DNA from: Siphlonurus alternatus
Lineage: Eukaryota; Arthropoda; Insecta; Ephemeroptera; Siphlonuridae
Length of the DNA: 64,000 bases
Assembly: GCA_949825025.1 (NCBI GenBank)
Contig: OX463779.1
Coordinates: 29,850,539 to 29,914,538 of the forward strand
Direction of reading: 5' to 3'
The notes below the pieces were generated by a model that saw only the letters and a program-made list of their open reading frames with translations, was not told the origin of the DNA and did not search any database. The position numbers and the translations under genes were made by a program. How positions within the stretch are numbered: the stretch's first letter is position 1; the number at the start of each line of letters is the position of its first letter. Shown one piece after another: positions 11,940 through 21,570 of this stretch.

Positions 11940-13255
11940 TGACTGTTTATAATAAAAATTTTAGTACGCATTTTTTAGTAAATAAAATCATTATTACTAG
12001 CCATAAAACTTTTTAAAGAAGGAACATTTAAACTACCTCATACAACAGGAATAGATTCAGTTCCAAACAAATTTATCATATTATTTATGTATGTAATATT
12101 ATACCAATGTAACAAACATAATATTATTAAATAAATGCTAAATATATGGCTTAGACATATGTTTGAGGAGAGCAAACAACTGAAACACAATACCTTGAGC
12201 TGTTCTGAATAATTAAAAATTATTTTTACAACCATGACAATATCATATTATCTAGAATAGGAATTTTAAACATTGTACACCTATAAACCTGAATCTTATT
12301 CAGAGACTAAGAGAGACCTATTACCTATTATGAGACCCATTATGTTTTCACACTATTATACAGTGGCTGCAGTCCGTTGCTACTTTAGAATTAGAATGGT
12401 TCTAAAGTTTTAGAACATACGGAATGTCTCTTAACCAAAAACTGGCCATTGGAGAGGTTTTGATATTGTTTTCTTTACTGTCTTCAAGCAACATTTGAAT
12501 TCAGCTCATTACTTTAGGAATGTTCAGGAATCAAGTATTCTTGATTTTGAAGCTTCAGGCCTAAATTATTGACTGCTCAAGTTTAGTTTAAAACCTTTTC
12601 TCAAAGTAATGGACAGCAGCCAGTATAGAAAATCAAGAAAGTCACGTTTCAGCTTGAAAAATATCAGACGAACAGCTCAACTTATATTGTTTTGGTTGTT
12701 TAGCACAACACTCCAGGTCAGTCAACTTCAATGCACTGCAAAGAAGCCTTCACGCCATTGCATTACCAAAATTTTCAATGTACTTTAAAAATAAATGCTA
12801 ATTTCTCTAAATGCATACACATACACACACATACACGTGCTAAATGAGTTATAAAAAGCAAAAAAAAAAAAAAAAAAGAAACTTTTAATTATAGCAAAGA
12901 AAGTAGTTTTTAAAAATGTACAAATTTCAATTTGTTAAAATAATATTAAAAGCCAAGTTTGCAAATACAGTATTAATTAAAGCTTACTTTCTTAAGTCTT
13001 GGGATTTTCTATAATAATTTAAATACTTTAGTAACATAAGTCTTCAAGCAATAGTTTTAAATTGGCTGTCAGCTCTATATAAATGCAAATACAGAAATGC
13101 ATAAATTACTTGCACCATTTGACTAATATTTATACACAATCAGACCGAAAGGGTACCTTGAGAATTTGGGACAAACGAGAAACAAATTATTTGTCAATGC
13201 AGATGGCGAGAGACATAATGCCAGCACCTAAGTGACGTCACTCACAGCTTCAGTC
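11940..13255. other. Region downstream of HENMT1, probable 3' UTR plus spacer
   Basis: AT-rich sequence with no ORF of note, a T-free (A)18 run at about 12861 and a CA/TA stretch at 12816-12840. The part next to 13256 should be HENMT1 3' UTR. No canonical AATAAA on the minus strand stood out close to the stop, so the end of the transcript is not placed. Confidence 0.4.
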
Positions 13256-13615
13256 TTAGAGGACATGCCTGTCATCATCGTCCTCCTCTTCATCCTCCTC
13301 GGAGCTCGAGGAGCCTGCCTCAAAGCCTTCGTCATTCTCTTCGGCCAGCAGCAGTAGCAGCCACCTGGGGAAAGGCGGAGGCCGGGGGCGTGGCCGGGGC
13401 TGGTGTGGCACATCCAGTCCTAGGTCATTGCCTTCGTAGTCGCGGTTGTTGTTCACTGCGTCGTGGTTGTTGGCTGGCATGGCCGCGGGAGGAAAGGGTG
13501 GAGGAGGAGGGGAAGGGGGCAGACGGAGACGAGGGGGCTCATCCTCTTCGTCTTCCTCATCGTCTTCGGGACTGTTGCTGAGGTCGTCACTAGACCCTAG
13601 TGTCACATCCATGTC
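13256..13615 (-). CDS. HENMT1: HENMT1 exon 7 (acidic/proline tail and stop)
   Basis: DMDVTLGSSDDLSNSPEDD, then runs of D/E, a polyproline stretch (PPSPPPPPFPP), PRPRPRPPPFPR and a final SSSSEEDEEEDDDD before TAA at 13256-13258. The acceptor is TTGTTGCAG|GACATGG in phase 0, matching the exon 6 donor. The region is much more GC-rich than its surroundings, as expected of coding DNA. Because it is low-complexity and far from exon 6 (2.87 kb), the link is inferred from frame and composition, not homology. Confidence 0.7.
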   Translation of the reverse strand, partial: DMDVTLGSSDDLSNSPEDDEEDEEDEPPRLRLPPSPPPPPFPPAAMPANNHDAVNNNRDYEGNDLGLDVPHQPRPRPRPPPFPRWLLLLLAEENDEGFEAGSSSSEEDEEEDDDDRHVL

Positions 13616-16600
13616 CTGCAACAAGCATTGACATACACAGTGAGATACAGGCTAGGCTTGTCAGCATTATACAAGAAACAGAAGAGTATTGAAGGTCCTT
13701 TTTTTTTTATTATACGTAGAAAAGATTTGAGGAATGAATGAGCAATTAGAAACGAAAAATTTTTTTGGCTTAATCGAAAGAAGGGGTAAAAATATGACGT
13801 TGTGAATTGTTTCAGATTTTTTTGTGACCTATAACTAATTTTAATTAATTAATTAAGTTGCATTATTTTGAGAGTGCCGCCTCTCGTGACGCCTCTGACG
13901 TCACACCATTCTTGTACTTTTGCACTATAGATGAGATTAGGTGAGAACATGCAGGTATGAAAATCAAAATGGCTGGCGCCACGTTTGAAATTCCCCGCTT
14001 CAAATTTTTGAAGTTTTAATGTGGGTTACGTTTGATCAATTTTAGCTTTATTTTGTTCGCATACCACTGAAAAATATGGTTGAAATATGATTTAAAACTT
14101 CTATCGTGCTCTAATATTGTTTCATACGTAAAAAGTAGAAAATTATGAGAGACTAACTTCTTACATCAAATTAGTTTGCTTTCTTCCTTTAAATAAAATA
14201 ATTTACTGATACTTCATGTGCTAGTGGGTTAGCTCAGTGGTAAACGCATCAGACTTCAAATTTCGTGGTTGCGGGTTCGATTCTTTCTTCCGGCGAGTTT
14301 TTATAAATACATTTTTTTTCTTTAATTTTAATATATTTATGAATTCTAAATTTATAAAATGTGGTTAAAATATGGTTTACAGCTACTATCAATCGTAATT
14401 GATAACTTTTTAATAGTAAAGAGAGGGAACAATAGTAATAAAAAATTACCTCACTTTTTCGCGTTCCAATAAAACATTTCTCTTACCGAGAGGCTCAAAA
14501 CTTAATTAGTACGTGTGGCACAGTGGCGGAGAAATTTTCTTTAATTAAATTAAACTAAATTAAAGGAAAGAAAAGTGTCGAGTTTAAAAAATCCTTCGAC
14601 GTGGAGAATCAAAGTCTCCACCACAAGAGTACGACAGTACGAGCTCTGCGTCTTCGCCACTGTGCCACACCATGCTTTGGGACAGTGTGAAAAATGTTTT
14701 ATTTGAACGTATATAAAAGTGAAGTAATTTTTTATTAATATTGTTCCCTCTCTTTACTATTAAAAAGTTATCAATTACGACTGTGAACCATATTTTAACC
14801 ACATTTTATAAATTTAGAATTCATAAATATATTAAAATTAAAGAAAAAAAATGTATTTATAAAAACTCGCCGGGAGAATGAATCGAACCCGCAACCACGA
14901 AATTTGAAGTCTGATGCGTTTACCACTGGACTAACCCACTAGCACACCAAGTATCAATAAATTATTTTATTTAAAGGAAGAAAGCAAACTAATTTGATGT
15001 AAGAAGTTAGTCTCTCATAATTTTCTACTTTTTACGTATTAAACAATATTAGAGCACGATAGAAGTTTTAAATCATATTTCAACCATATTTTTCAGTGGT
15101 ATGCGAACAAAATAAAGCTAAAATTGATCAAACGTAACCCACATTAAAACTTCAAAAATTTGAAGCGGGGAATTTCAAACGTGGCGCCAGCCATTTTGAT
15201 TTTCATACCTGCATGTTCTCACCTAATCTCATCTATAGTGCAAAAGTACAAGAATGGTGTGACGTCAGAGGCGTCACGAGAGGCGGCACTCTCAAAATAA
15301 TGCAACTTAATTAATTAAAATTAGTTATAGGTCACAAAAAAATCTGAAACAATTCACAACGTCATATTTTTACCCCTTCTTTCGATTAAGCCAATAAAAT
15401 TTTTCGTTTCTAATTGCTCATTGTAGGGCTTTGCTGTAATCTTTAAATTCTGATAAAACTAGACAATGGTAGTGCTTCAAATATCTACTTTGATAAGTCA
15501 ATACCAATCTAAAGCTAGAAGTATGAACTATGAACTCATCTTCATTACACTGTAAGTTATTGAGACTGTTGCAAAATTTTCGTGATTATGTACTATGTAG
15601 AGTATATAGTCAGATTTTTACTCTGATAGTAACGTCAGTAATACATTTTTTTTTAAGACATTCCAATTATCTACCTTGCATACTGAAAAACGTGTCTTCA
15701 TTTTCTCAATTTTTTATTTGACAATGAAAAACAGAAAGGCATACAATTGCTTATATTTTAAGTTTACATGAGGGCTTATGAGTTTATCAACCACTGCAGG
15801 TAAAGGTTAACTTTTTATCTTATATCAATGATAAAGACCTGTAGTGGATATGGCATTTAAAAACCCATTTGATCGCCAAGCCCTCACATACATGTAGTAC
15901 ATTCTATGTTAGTAAAAGTCCTGCTTATTTGCATTTTGTAAGAAATAAAAAAGGCCACAACCAACACATTTCCCACCGTCAGTAGCAGAGCTAATTTATA
16001 CCTGAGATACGCTGGCTTTGGAAATATATTGGATCTCTTAACAGGAAACTTCTTCCACATCCTTAAAACACAAAGAAACCAAAAATATTAACCTAACTAT
16101 AGCCTTTTAGGCTACTTAAATAAACACAACATTTATTTATAATTATATAATTATATAAATAATTTATATAAGTAATTGTTTTTTTGTTTTTTTTTTTAAA
16201 GAGAAAATAACATAATTGAATGCTCAGAAACCAGAAACACTCAAGATAATCCAAATTATATGTACAGTATACTAAATTTAAAGATATTGTATTATAATAA
16301 AATAAACAAAATTAGATTCTTAATTAAATGAATTAAAATTAAAATTAAGAAGTAGAACAGAATATCTTTTTAAAGGCGAGATTTAGGCAAGCCCACTATT
16401 GCAAAAGTATACCGCCACAATAGTAAGTGAAGTTTGTAGTCTAAGTCTTACTAATGTTGACAGAATAGTATCCCCTGATATTCACCTGTACAGAGGCTGA
16501 GTTTGGGTAGCCGCTGTCATCTATCCTGATGGGGTCCGAAGACGACGAGGCCAGGGCTCGCAGTCCAAATATCTGTCTCTCGTTGACTGAGCGGAACATG

Positions 16601-19600
16601 AGAGCCTCTGGAGGTGGCTGGTCGCCCGGCTGAGGGGAAGTAGCCGAGGCCTGCAGCTGAGGCTCTGACTGCCAGGGGCGTGGGGTGGCATCCCCCATCT
16701 CCCAGTCACTGTCTGGGGACTCTGAGGGGTCTCCTCCGTTGACCTTGTCAGTGCCGTTCTGCACCTTCCAGCAGTTGTAGTCTCGAGTATCATCCCAGAT
16801 CTCACCCTCCTCAGGCTTCCAGGGGGTGCTGTCTGCAACCTCATCCTCATCATACTGAGATTCCTCAGACGTAACATCCCTGTTCACGTAGTGAACACAC
16901 AATTTGCCATCACGACGTTTCTCTATGGTCCAATCTGCTTCTTCAAGAGAAGCCCTGAAAAAAATATAATGCATATTATTATAATTATTAAAATGTAGGT
17001 TTTAGCTACAGTAGCTCGTAATTTTAACTGGAATAATTTGAGTGGTATAAAGGACTAGGTGATATCTTTTTCTCAAAGTTTATTTACTGTAGTTAGATAA
17101 TGCTTCAATAATATACCATGTTGAACTAAGGAAAAATCTAATGTGATCTATCCTTTTCAATTCAGAGCTAACAGGAACCAGCTTGCATAGAAAGCTGGAT
17201 AGCCCTGTTAAGATTTCTTACTTAAGTTCTGCCTCGCTGCTGAAGAAATCCTTGACTGACAGCAGCAGGTCGGAGAGGGGTACGAACACGTTGCCAGTGT
17301 CCGTCTCAAATCTGTCCTGCCGTGCCAGCTGGTGCAGCTCGTACTCAGCCTCATGTCTCGCCTTCAGCGCAGGCAAACGATCGTCACGTCGGGCAGGGTA
17401 CACCGTCTGGCGCATCATTTTGTATTCCGAGTGACGTACCATCTACAAAACACAACACAAACAATGTTGATTCTCTTTGGCATTCATCTTATTTAACCTT
17501 TATTTCATTAAAAAAATTCACATTTACCTCTGATACTACTCTACCTAATACCCGGTACAAAGTTTTAAATTCAAAAACTTGAAAAAACAATTTCTTATTT
17601 GCTACATTTTATTCTAAATTGCTCTCGGAAAATGAATTAAAATAACCGGACAAATGCTTCAATATGAACAACATTCTTAATGTGCAATCATGGATAATTA
17701 TTTACAGTACACTTTTTTATAAAACTTGACAGCAATGAAAACATACTGCAATTACAAAATCCAGTCTTGAATGAGCCAGTCATTATCAGTTTATCACTGA
17801 TATAGCTTATAATGTATGTACAAAGTCCACTTACCCCAAGGTTAAACTGTGGAGCATTTATTTTGCAATCCATAAATAAATAATATGTAATGATGAAGAA
17901 TGCTTATATTAATAATATACAGTAGAGAAAAAGTATTTTAAAAAAAAATGTCCTATGTTTTCCCCAACCTTGCTGGACAGCTTTACAACCTTTTCCTCTC
18001 TGTGAGCTTACTTTATGTGGGGGGCTACCATGTGGCTCTGGCTGCACTGAGGGAGGGTTCGGAGGTCGAAAGAAGAGTGCCATCTGTGAGCAGCAGCCGA
18101 GAGCTGCCTCTGTGTCATCAGGCCCGGGGCCAATGCCTTTGAATTCTACAGTGTACTCTGGGTATCTCTCAGTAAGGTTGTTTGCCCTGTAAACACAAAA
18201 TATATTGAAAACGTCAAAGAAAAGACAAAAATTAATAAATAAAATAAAATTCATTAAGAATAAATTTTCTTACAAATTCAAAAGTTTTTACTGGAAACTA
18301 ACTTACCAATCTTTGAACTGGTCCCTGGTCCACTCAAATTTGTGATCAAAATGTCTGAAGCCAGCACCAAGTTTGGGAATGAGAACATTGAAGTCTGAAT
18401 TTGGTGTGGTGAAGATAGCTACTCGAGGTCTGACTTGTCCAAAAATGTTGTAGGGCAGTGCATCCAGTTCTTGAGGATAAAGGTGCTCAATTCTGGAACA
18501 ATTCTCAGTCTTAGATATGATTGGCTAAAAACAATAATGTTAAATTTAAAGTAGAGATAACGCCGAACAGCTGTTCGACGTACTTCCCTTTGATTAACAT
18601 GTAAACCTTAGCAAATTCACAAAAATTCTGAAATTTTTTTGAGAGACAGATATTTGAGCTTAAAAGCCATAGAAAAAATTTCAAAACAATTTAACGAGCC
18701 GATTTTTTTTAATTATTATTTTTTTTAATTTTCAACATAGGGCTTTCCCAAGGTCCCTCGACATAAGGTTGGACGCTTAGGTTCACATTTTTGTCCAGTT
18801 CGCGCAGGACCAATCAGAGAGAACTGTCACTCTCAAGCCTATTTCGTGGCAGTCAGTATTGGCCGTGACGTCACAGGCTCGAACAAAAGCTGCACCAAGA
18901 TGGCGGAGCGTCAAACCTTATGTAGAGTAATCTTGGGGCTTTCCCATGGAGAGACAAACTAAGAATTTAATTTTAAAAAATCAGCTTGTTAAATTGTTTT
19001 GAAACTTTTTCTATGGCTTTTAGGCACTAATATCAGCCTCTCAAAAAAATTTCAGAATTTTTGTGAATTTGCAAAGGTTTACATGTTAATCAAAGGGAAG
19101 TATGTCAAACAGCTGTTCAGCGTTATCTCTACCTTAAGGAAAATAAACCATTTTGGTTGTGATATATATTTTAAAGGAAAGGATAGGAATAACCAGCAAG
19201 GCCTTACCGATCGAGAAGTCACAGAAGGAGAAAATCTTGCGGTCATAGGTTCACTGGAAAAATATATATTTAACTAGATATATTTAATAGATACAGTATA
19301 AAACATTTATTTAACTATTTTTCGAGTGAACCTGTGACCGCAAGATTTTCTCCTTCTGTGACTTCTCGATCGGTAAGGCCTTGCTGGTTATTCCTATCCT
19401 TTCCTTTAAAATATATCAAAACAATAATGATAGGAATTAAATAGGAATAATCATAAATAATAACACAAGTTTTTAATTTTTGATGAAGAGAAAAAATATA
19501 AAGCTTCACTTACAGTTCAATGCATACAACAGCATCAGCCTTCTCGAGGCTCTTGTCAAACTCAACAACACTGCCTGCTAGCACGCTGACAGTCAAGTCA

Positions 19601-20471
19601 TTGTCACGAAGCCGTAGGTAATCAGATGTCAAAGGAACAGTTTTACAGGAGTTGTACTCGAGTGTTGCAGCATCAATATCTACAGCGACAATCTCTGTAA
19701 GTCCTTCAAATTGCTTCAAGTTTTGGAAAAATCCTAATTCAGAACAGCCCATATCCACTACCTGTAAGACAAAAAATTGTAGTATATAATACACTAATAC
19801 ACTTACTGATACGGTACATATGCATACACTGTACAGTACAGTATATGAAATTTTATTTAGAGTATGATACTGTATGCATACAGTACATACTGTATGCAAG
19901 CATACAGCCCCTTATTTCATTTTTAACGATCTGCGACAAATGTGGCTACATATATGCATACCACGGTGGCTTGCAATGGAGTACTCAACGCACTCTTAAA
20001 TCCCTCGTAACTTTCCGCCCCCACCACCTCGGACGGCAAGGAGTTCCACTCCCTCACTGTTCGGTTTATGAAGTAATACTTCCCCATATCACTTCCACTA
20101 CCCCTGAACTCCAACTTCCACTGATGATACCCCCTCCCTTTGATTGTGTTGTGTCTCTATGTAGGCTTGCTGGAATAAAATTGTTGAAACAACAGTGTTG
20201 ACTGTTGACATGAAAACGGAGAAAATGTAAGAAAGCATTTACAAACCTTATGAATTTCTTCTTTCCACCGAGGATCCTTCAACGCCTCATAAACTGTGCA
20301 GTATCGTTGGACATAAACAGGGGGTGCAAATGTCAGACCATGTTCCTCTCTGTAGAAAGCTGTTGGTGCGCGAAGTGGTTGGCAAATTGGTTCAGTAGCA
20401 ACATTTTTATCATCTGTTGAAGCTGCAGGTTTTGAAGTTTTATTTGAATCGATTGGCACAGTTTTATCCAT
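13256..20471 (-). CDS. HENMT1: HENMT1/HEN1 small-RNA 2'-O-methyltransferase, 7 coding exons
   Basis: Predicted join, minus strand: 20471-20247, 19761-19514, 18492-18307, 18186-18012, 17442-17222, 16954-16486, 13615-13256. All six introns are GT-AG and the phases agree, giving about 627 residues. The family methylates the 2'-OH of the 3' nucleotide of piRNAs (and siRNAs in insects), protecting them from tailing and decay. Seen: SAM motif I VVDMGC (residues 76-81), motif II VAVDID, the metal-ligand signature CIELIEHL (E157, E160, H161) and FDHKFEW (H208), followed by the typical YTVEFKGIG block. The animal methyltransferase unit is present and looks intact. The protein is much longer than the roughly 390 residues of vertebrate HENMT1 because of a C-terminal tail rich in D/E, S and P. 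Start chosen at MDKTVPID; an in-frame ATG at 20588 would add 39 residues with a hydrophobic start, less likely. A splice acceptor at about 20520 suggests a 5'-UTR intron. Confidence 0.93.
14224..14296 (+). pseudogene. tRNA-like sequence in left arm of foldback
   Basis: Box A TTAGCTCAGTGG (14229-14240) and box B GGTTCGATTC (14274-14283) are intact and correctly spaced. Acceptor and anticodon stems pair poorly, so this is more likely a pol III promoter relic (SINE head or pseudo-tRNA) than a working tRNA. Confidence 0.6.
14595..14674 (-). pseudogene. Third tRNA-like sequence in the foldback loop
   Basis: On the minus strand GGTGTGGCACAGTGGCG supplies a good box A (TGGCACAGTGG); a weaker box-B-like GACTTTGATTC follows about 45 bp on. 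The box A block is itself repeated in the opposite orientation at 14514-14529. Confidence 0.4.
14868..14943 (-). pseudogene. tRNA-like sequence in right arm of foldback
   Basis: The mirror copy of the left-arm block: box B GGTTCGATTC (14880-14889, reverse) is kept, while box A has become TTAGTCCAGTGG. Confidence 0.6.
16486..16954 (-). CDS. HENMT1: HENMT1 exon 6 (acidic C-terminal extension)
   Basis: The 156 codons are mostly low-complexity and acidic, with WTIEKRRDGKLCVHYVNRD as the only ordered-looking part. The acceptor is TTTTCAG|GGCTTCTC. The donor CAG|GTGAAT at 16485 is strong and restores frame with exon 7. If it is not used, the frame runs on to a TAG at 16441-16443, which would give a shorter protein ending VNISKT; this may be a real alternative end. 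Confidence 0.8.
17222..17442 (-). CDS. HENMT1: HENMT1 exon 5
   Basis: It encodes 73 codons beginning VRHSEYKMMRQTVYPARR, like the region in animal HENMT1 where a 'Y-K-x-x-x-x-x-V-Y-P' stretch follows the catalytic fold, then a charged helix and FVPLSDLLLSVKDFF. The acceptor is TTTTGTAG|ATGGTACG and the donor TTAA|GTAAGA. 221 nt. Confidence 0.85.
18012..18186 (-). CDS. HENMT1: HENMT1 exon 4
   Basis: ANNLTERYPEYTVEFKGIG followed by CCSQMALFF matches the end of the methyltransferase fold (the 'Y-V-F-G-G ... G-C-Q-A-F' region). The acceptor is TTTACAG|GGCAAAC and the donor AAA|GTAAGC. The final 20 residues (PPNPPSVQPEPHG) start the proline-rich linker. 175 nt. Confidence 0.9.
18307..18492 (-). 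CDS. HENMT1: HENMT1 exon 3 (metal-binding site)
   Basis: It opens with IEHLYPQELDALP, completing the E-x-x-E-H signature begun in exon 2, then FTTPNSDFN, the family 'STPN-E-N' block, and FDHKFEWTRDQF with the second metal-ligand histidine. The acceptor is TTCCAG|AATTGAGC and the donor TTG|GTAAGT. Its 186 nt keep the frame exactly. Confidence 0.93.
18550..19133. mobile_element. TTAA foldback element, terminus AGTAGAG (HENMT1 intron 2)
   Basis: AGTAGAGATAACGCCGAACA at the left mirrors 'cagcgttatctctacc' at the right. TTAA flanks both ends (18546-18549, 19134-19137), the piggyBac-type target duplication. Arms of about 150 bp match through 'tttctatggctttt'. The centre holds 'tgacgtcacaggctcg'. 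Non-coding. Confidence 0.8.
19163..19420. mobile_element. Short foldback MITE in HENMT1 intron 2
   Basis: 'ttaaaggaaaggataggaat' to 'cttgcggtcataggttcact' (19170-19257) is mirrored at 19325-19411 with very few differences. The loop is AT-rich. Ends are near 'atatatttt', so the duplication cannot be fixed. Confidence 0.75.
19514..19761 (-). CDS. HENMT1: HENMT1 exon 2 (SAM-binding core)
   Basis: This exon encodes VVDMGCSELGFF (motif I) and EIVAVDIDAAT (motif II), a GSVVEFD strand matching the family 'GSVVE-D' block, and ends in VVCIEL. The acceptor is TCTTACAG|GTAGTGG and the donor ACT|GTAAGT. It is 248 nt long and enters in phase 0, leaving two bases that complete a Leu codon with exon 3. Confidence 0.92.
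19925..20140 (-). mobile_element. LINE reverse-transcriptase C-terminal fragment (HENMT1 intron 1)
   Basis: The minus frame GKYYFINRTVREWNSLPSEV followed by GAESYEGFKSAL is the typical end of CR1/Jockey-type ORF2 ('YFF-NRV-x-x-WNSLP-x-x-V-x-A-x-S-x-x-x-FK'). Only the tail is present, a 5'-truncated relic. Confidence 0.7.
20247..20471 (-). CDS. HENMT1: HENMT1 coding exon 1
   Basis: The 75 codons carry a low-complexity start followed by LTFAPPVYVQRY, which matches the conserved 'F-x-P-P-x-Y-x-Q-R-Y' entry to the HENMT1 methyltransferase domain. The donor is AAG|GTTTGT, in phase 0. The ORF stays open upstream to 20588, where an acceptor-like TTACCAG|GAGG lies before the chosen ATG, so a non-coding leader exon is likely. 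Confidence 0.85.
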
Positions 20472-20950
20472 TGTGCCCTTGAAACTTAAAGATCCAGATG
20501 AACCTTGCAGATGAGAACACCTCCTGGTAACAACAGCTTTACATGCATAATACGCCAATAAATAGAATGAATGGAATACAAAAATCATACTATTATACTC
20601 TTAGAACTACATGAAACTATTTAATATCATATTTTCTGGTGAACAAACAAGAAATAGAGGATATAACTGAGAAAACTGTTCACATCTGATCTGATCAAAA
20701 TACGAGGCGTTCAGGGTAGAAGACACCCAGCTGAAGTTACCTCCAAATCACCTCCACGCCAGCTCCAAGGAATTGTGACATCACGGAAAAGTACAACCCT
20801 CGCACACTGATCTTGTTTGTATTTTAAAACGTTTTTTCTCGGGTTATATGGATTATAAACGACCTGTAGACTGAATATAAATAGTATTTATAACATTTAA
20901 GTGTCATTTATAAAAATTCTATGATTTTTTATTAAGAAATTAGCTAAACT

Positions 20951-21494
20951 CATGATACAACTATAATAGATAGGTCCATCAGCCCTACGAATTTGGACTG
21001 ATCTGCGCATTTTGGCCAAAAACACCCAAGGTGACGTCACGCAGTGAGCTCAAAACAGCTGTTTCGCTGCACGAGGGGCCCCTACCGGAGCAGAATTTTT
21101 GTTCAACATTAGCGAGAACGTTGCTTTTTATCTCATCTCAAATTTGATATTTATTTACAATACTACAAGCCAAACCGGTTGCAGTAACGTATTAAAAGAA
21201 TTTTTAAACACTGCTATTTGCAAGCAATCTGGGGTAGAAGTTCGTAACTTTGTTCATAAAGCATACAAAGCTGCTATTGGCTGTGCGCAGATTAGTCACC
21301 TAGCGTTTGCGCAGCTTTATTTGGATTCAAGCTTTTTTATCATGCACACTTTGCGGAGCCATGCGCAGTAGACTACTAACATTTAAAACTCGTTTCTGCG
21401 CAGCTTTTCTAAGCCATGGCTATTAATTTACGGAAAACTCTATAATAGAGCAGAAAAAATTAAACGTATGCACCATGCGCATGGGACGGCCCTG
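20951..21494. mobile_element. 544-bp insertion within the left arm of the satellite element
   Basis: AGCTAAACT occurs at 20942-20950 and 21495-21503. The right arm of the large element (about 28840-28865) has the uninterrupted sequence, so this block is a later insertion with a duplication of 8-9 bp. The right end reads as CAGGGCCGTCCC on the reverse strand, a hAT-like start; the left end does not match it well. No coding frame is recognised. Confidence 0.6.
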
Positions 21495-21570
21495 AGCTAA
21501 ACTAAAAAATTAAAGGCGGCAAAATTTTAAATGCCATGTCGGAGCTTTTATTAATTAAATTTTAAAATTT

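Larger units (their letters stand above)
13737..15422. mobile_element. 1.69-kb foldback with tRNA-like sequences, in HENMT1 intron 6
   Basis: AATGAGCAATTAGAAACG at 13737 is mirrored at 15405-15422. The arms, about 700 bp each, match almost throughout (for example AAATTCCCCGCTTCAAATTT at 13989 against its mirror at 15156). Divergence between arms is a few per cent. Each arm carries a tRNA-like block, and the loop carries a third. No protein frame. Confidence 0.85.
13616..16485 (-). other. HENMT1 intron 6, largely a foldback element
   Basis: The 2.9-kb intron contains the 13737-15422 palindrome. The remaining part (15423-16485) is AT-rich; I see no conserved exon in it. A short minus-strand stretch near 15998-16073 reads WKKFPVKRSNIFPKPAYL in one frame and has splice-like ends, but no phase joins it to exons 6 and 7. 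Confidence 0.6.

Noticed and set aside
11284..12016. Plus and minus frames reading HPDANLFFMHLGCASG and similar
   Set aside because: All three frames of the GGATGC array give repeated peptides; this reflects the DNA repeat and not a protein.
14224..14296. Functional tRNA gene
   Set aside because: Boxes A and B are good but the acceptor and anticodon stems do not pair, and a mirror copy exists in the other arm.
15998..16073. Possible extra HENMT1 exon in intron 6
   Set aside because: The attractive frame (WKKFPVKRSNIFPKPAYL) cannot be joined in phase to exon 6 or exon 7, whereas direct splicing of exon 6 to exon 7 is in frame.
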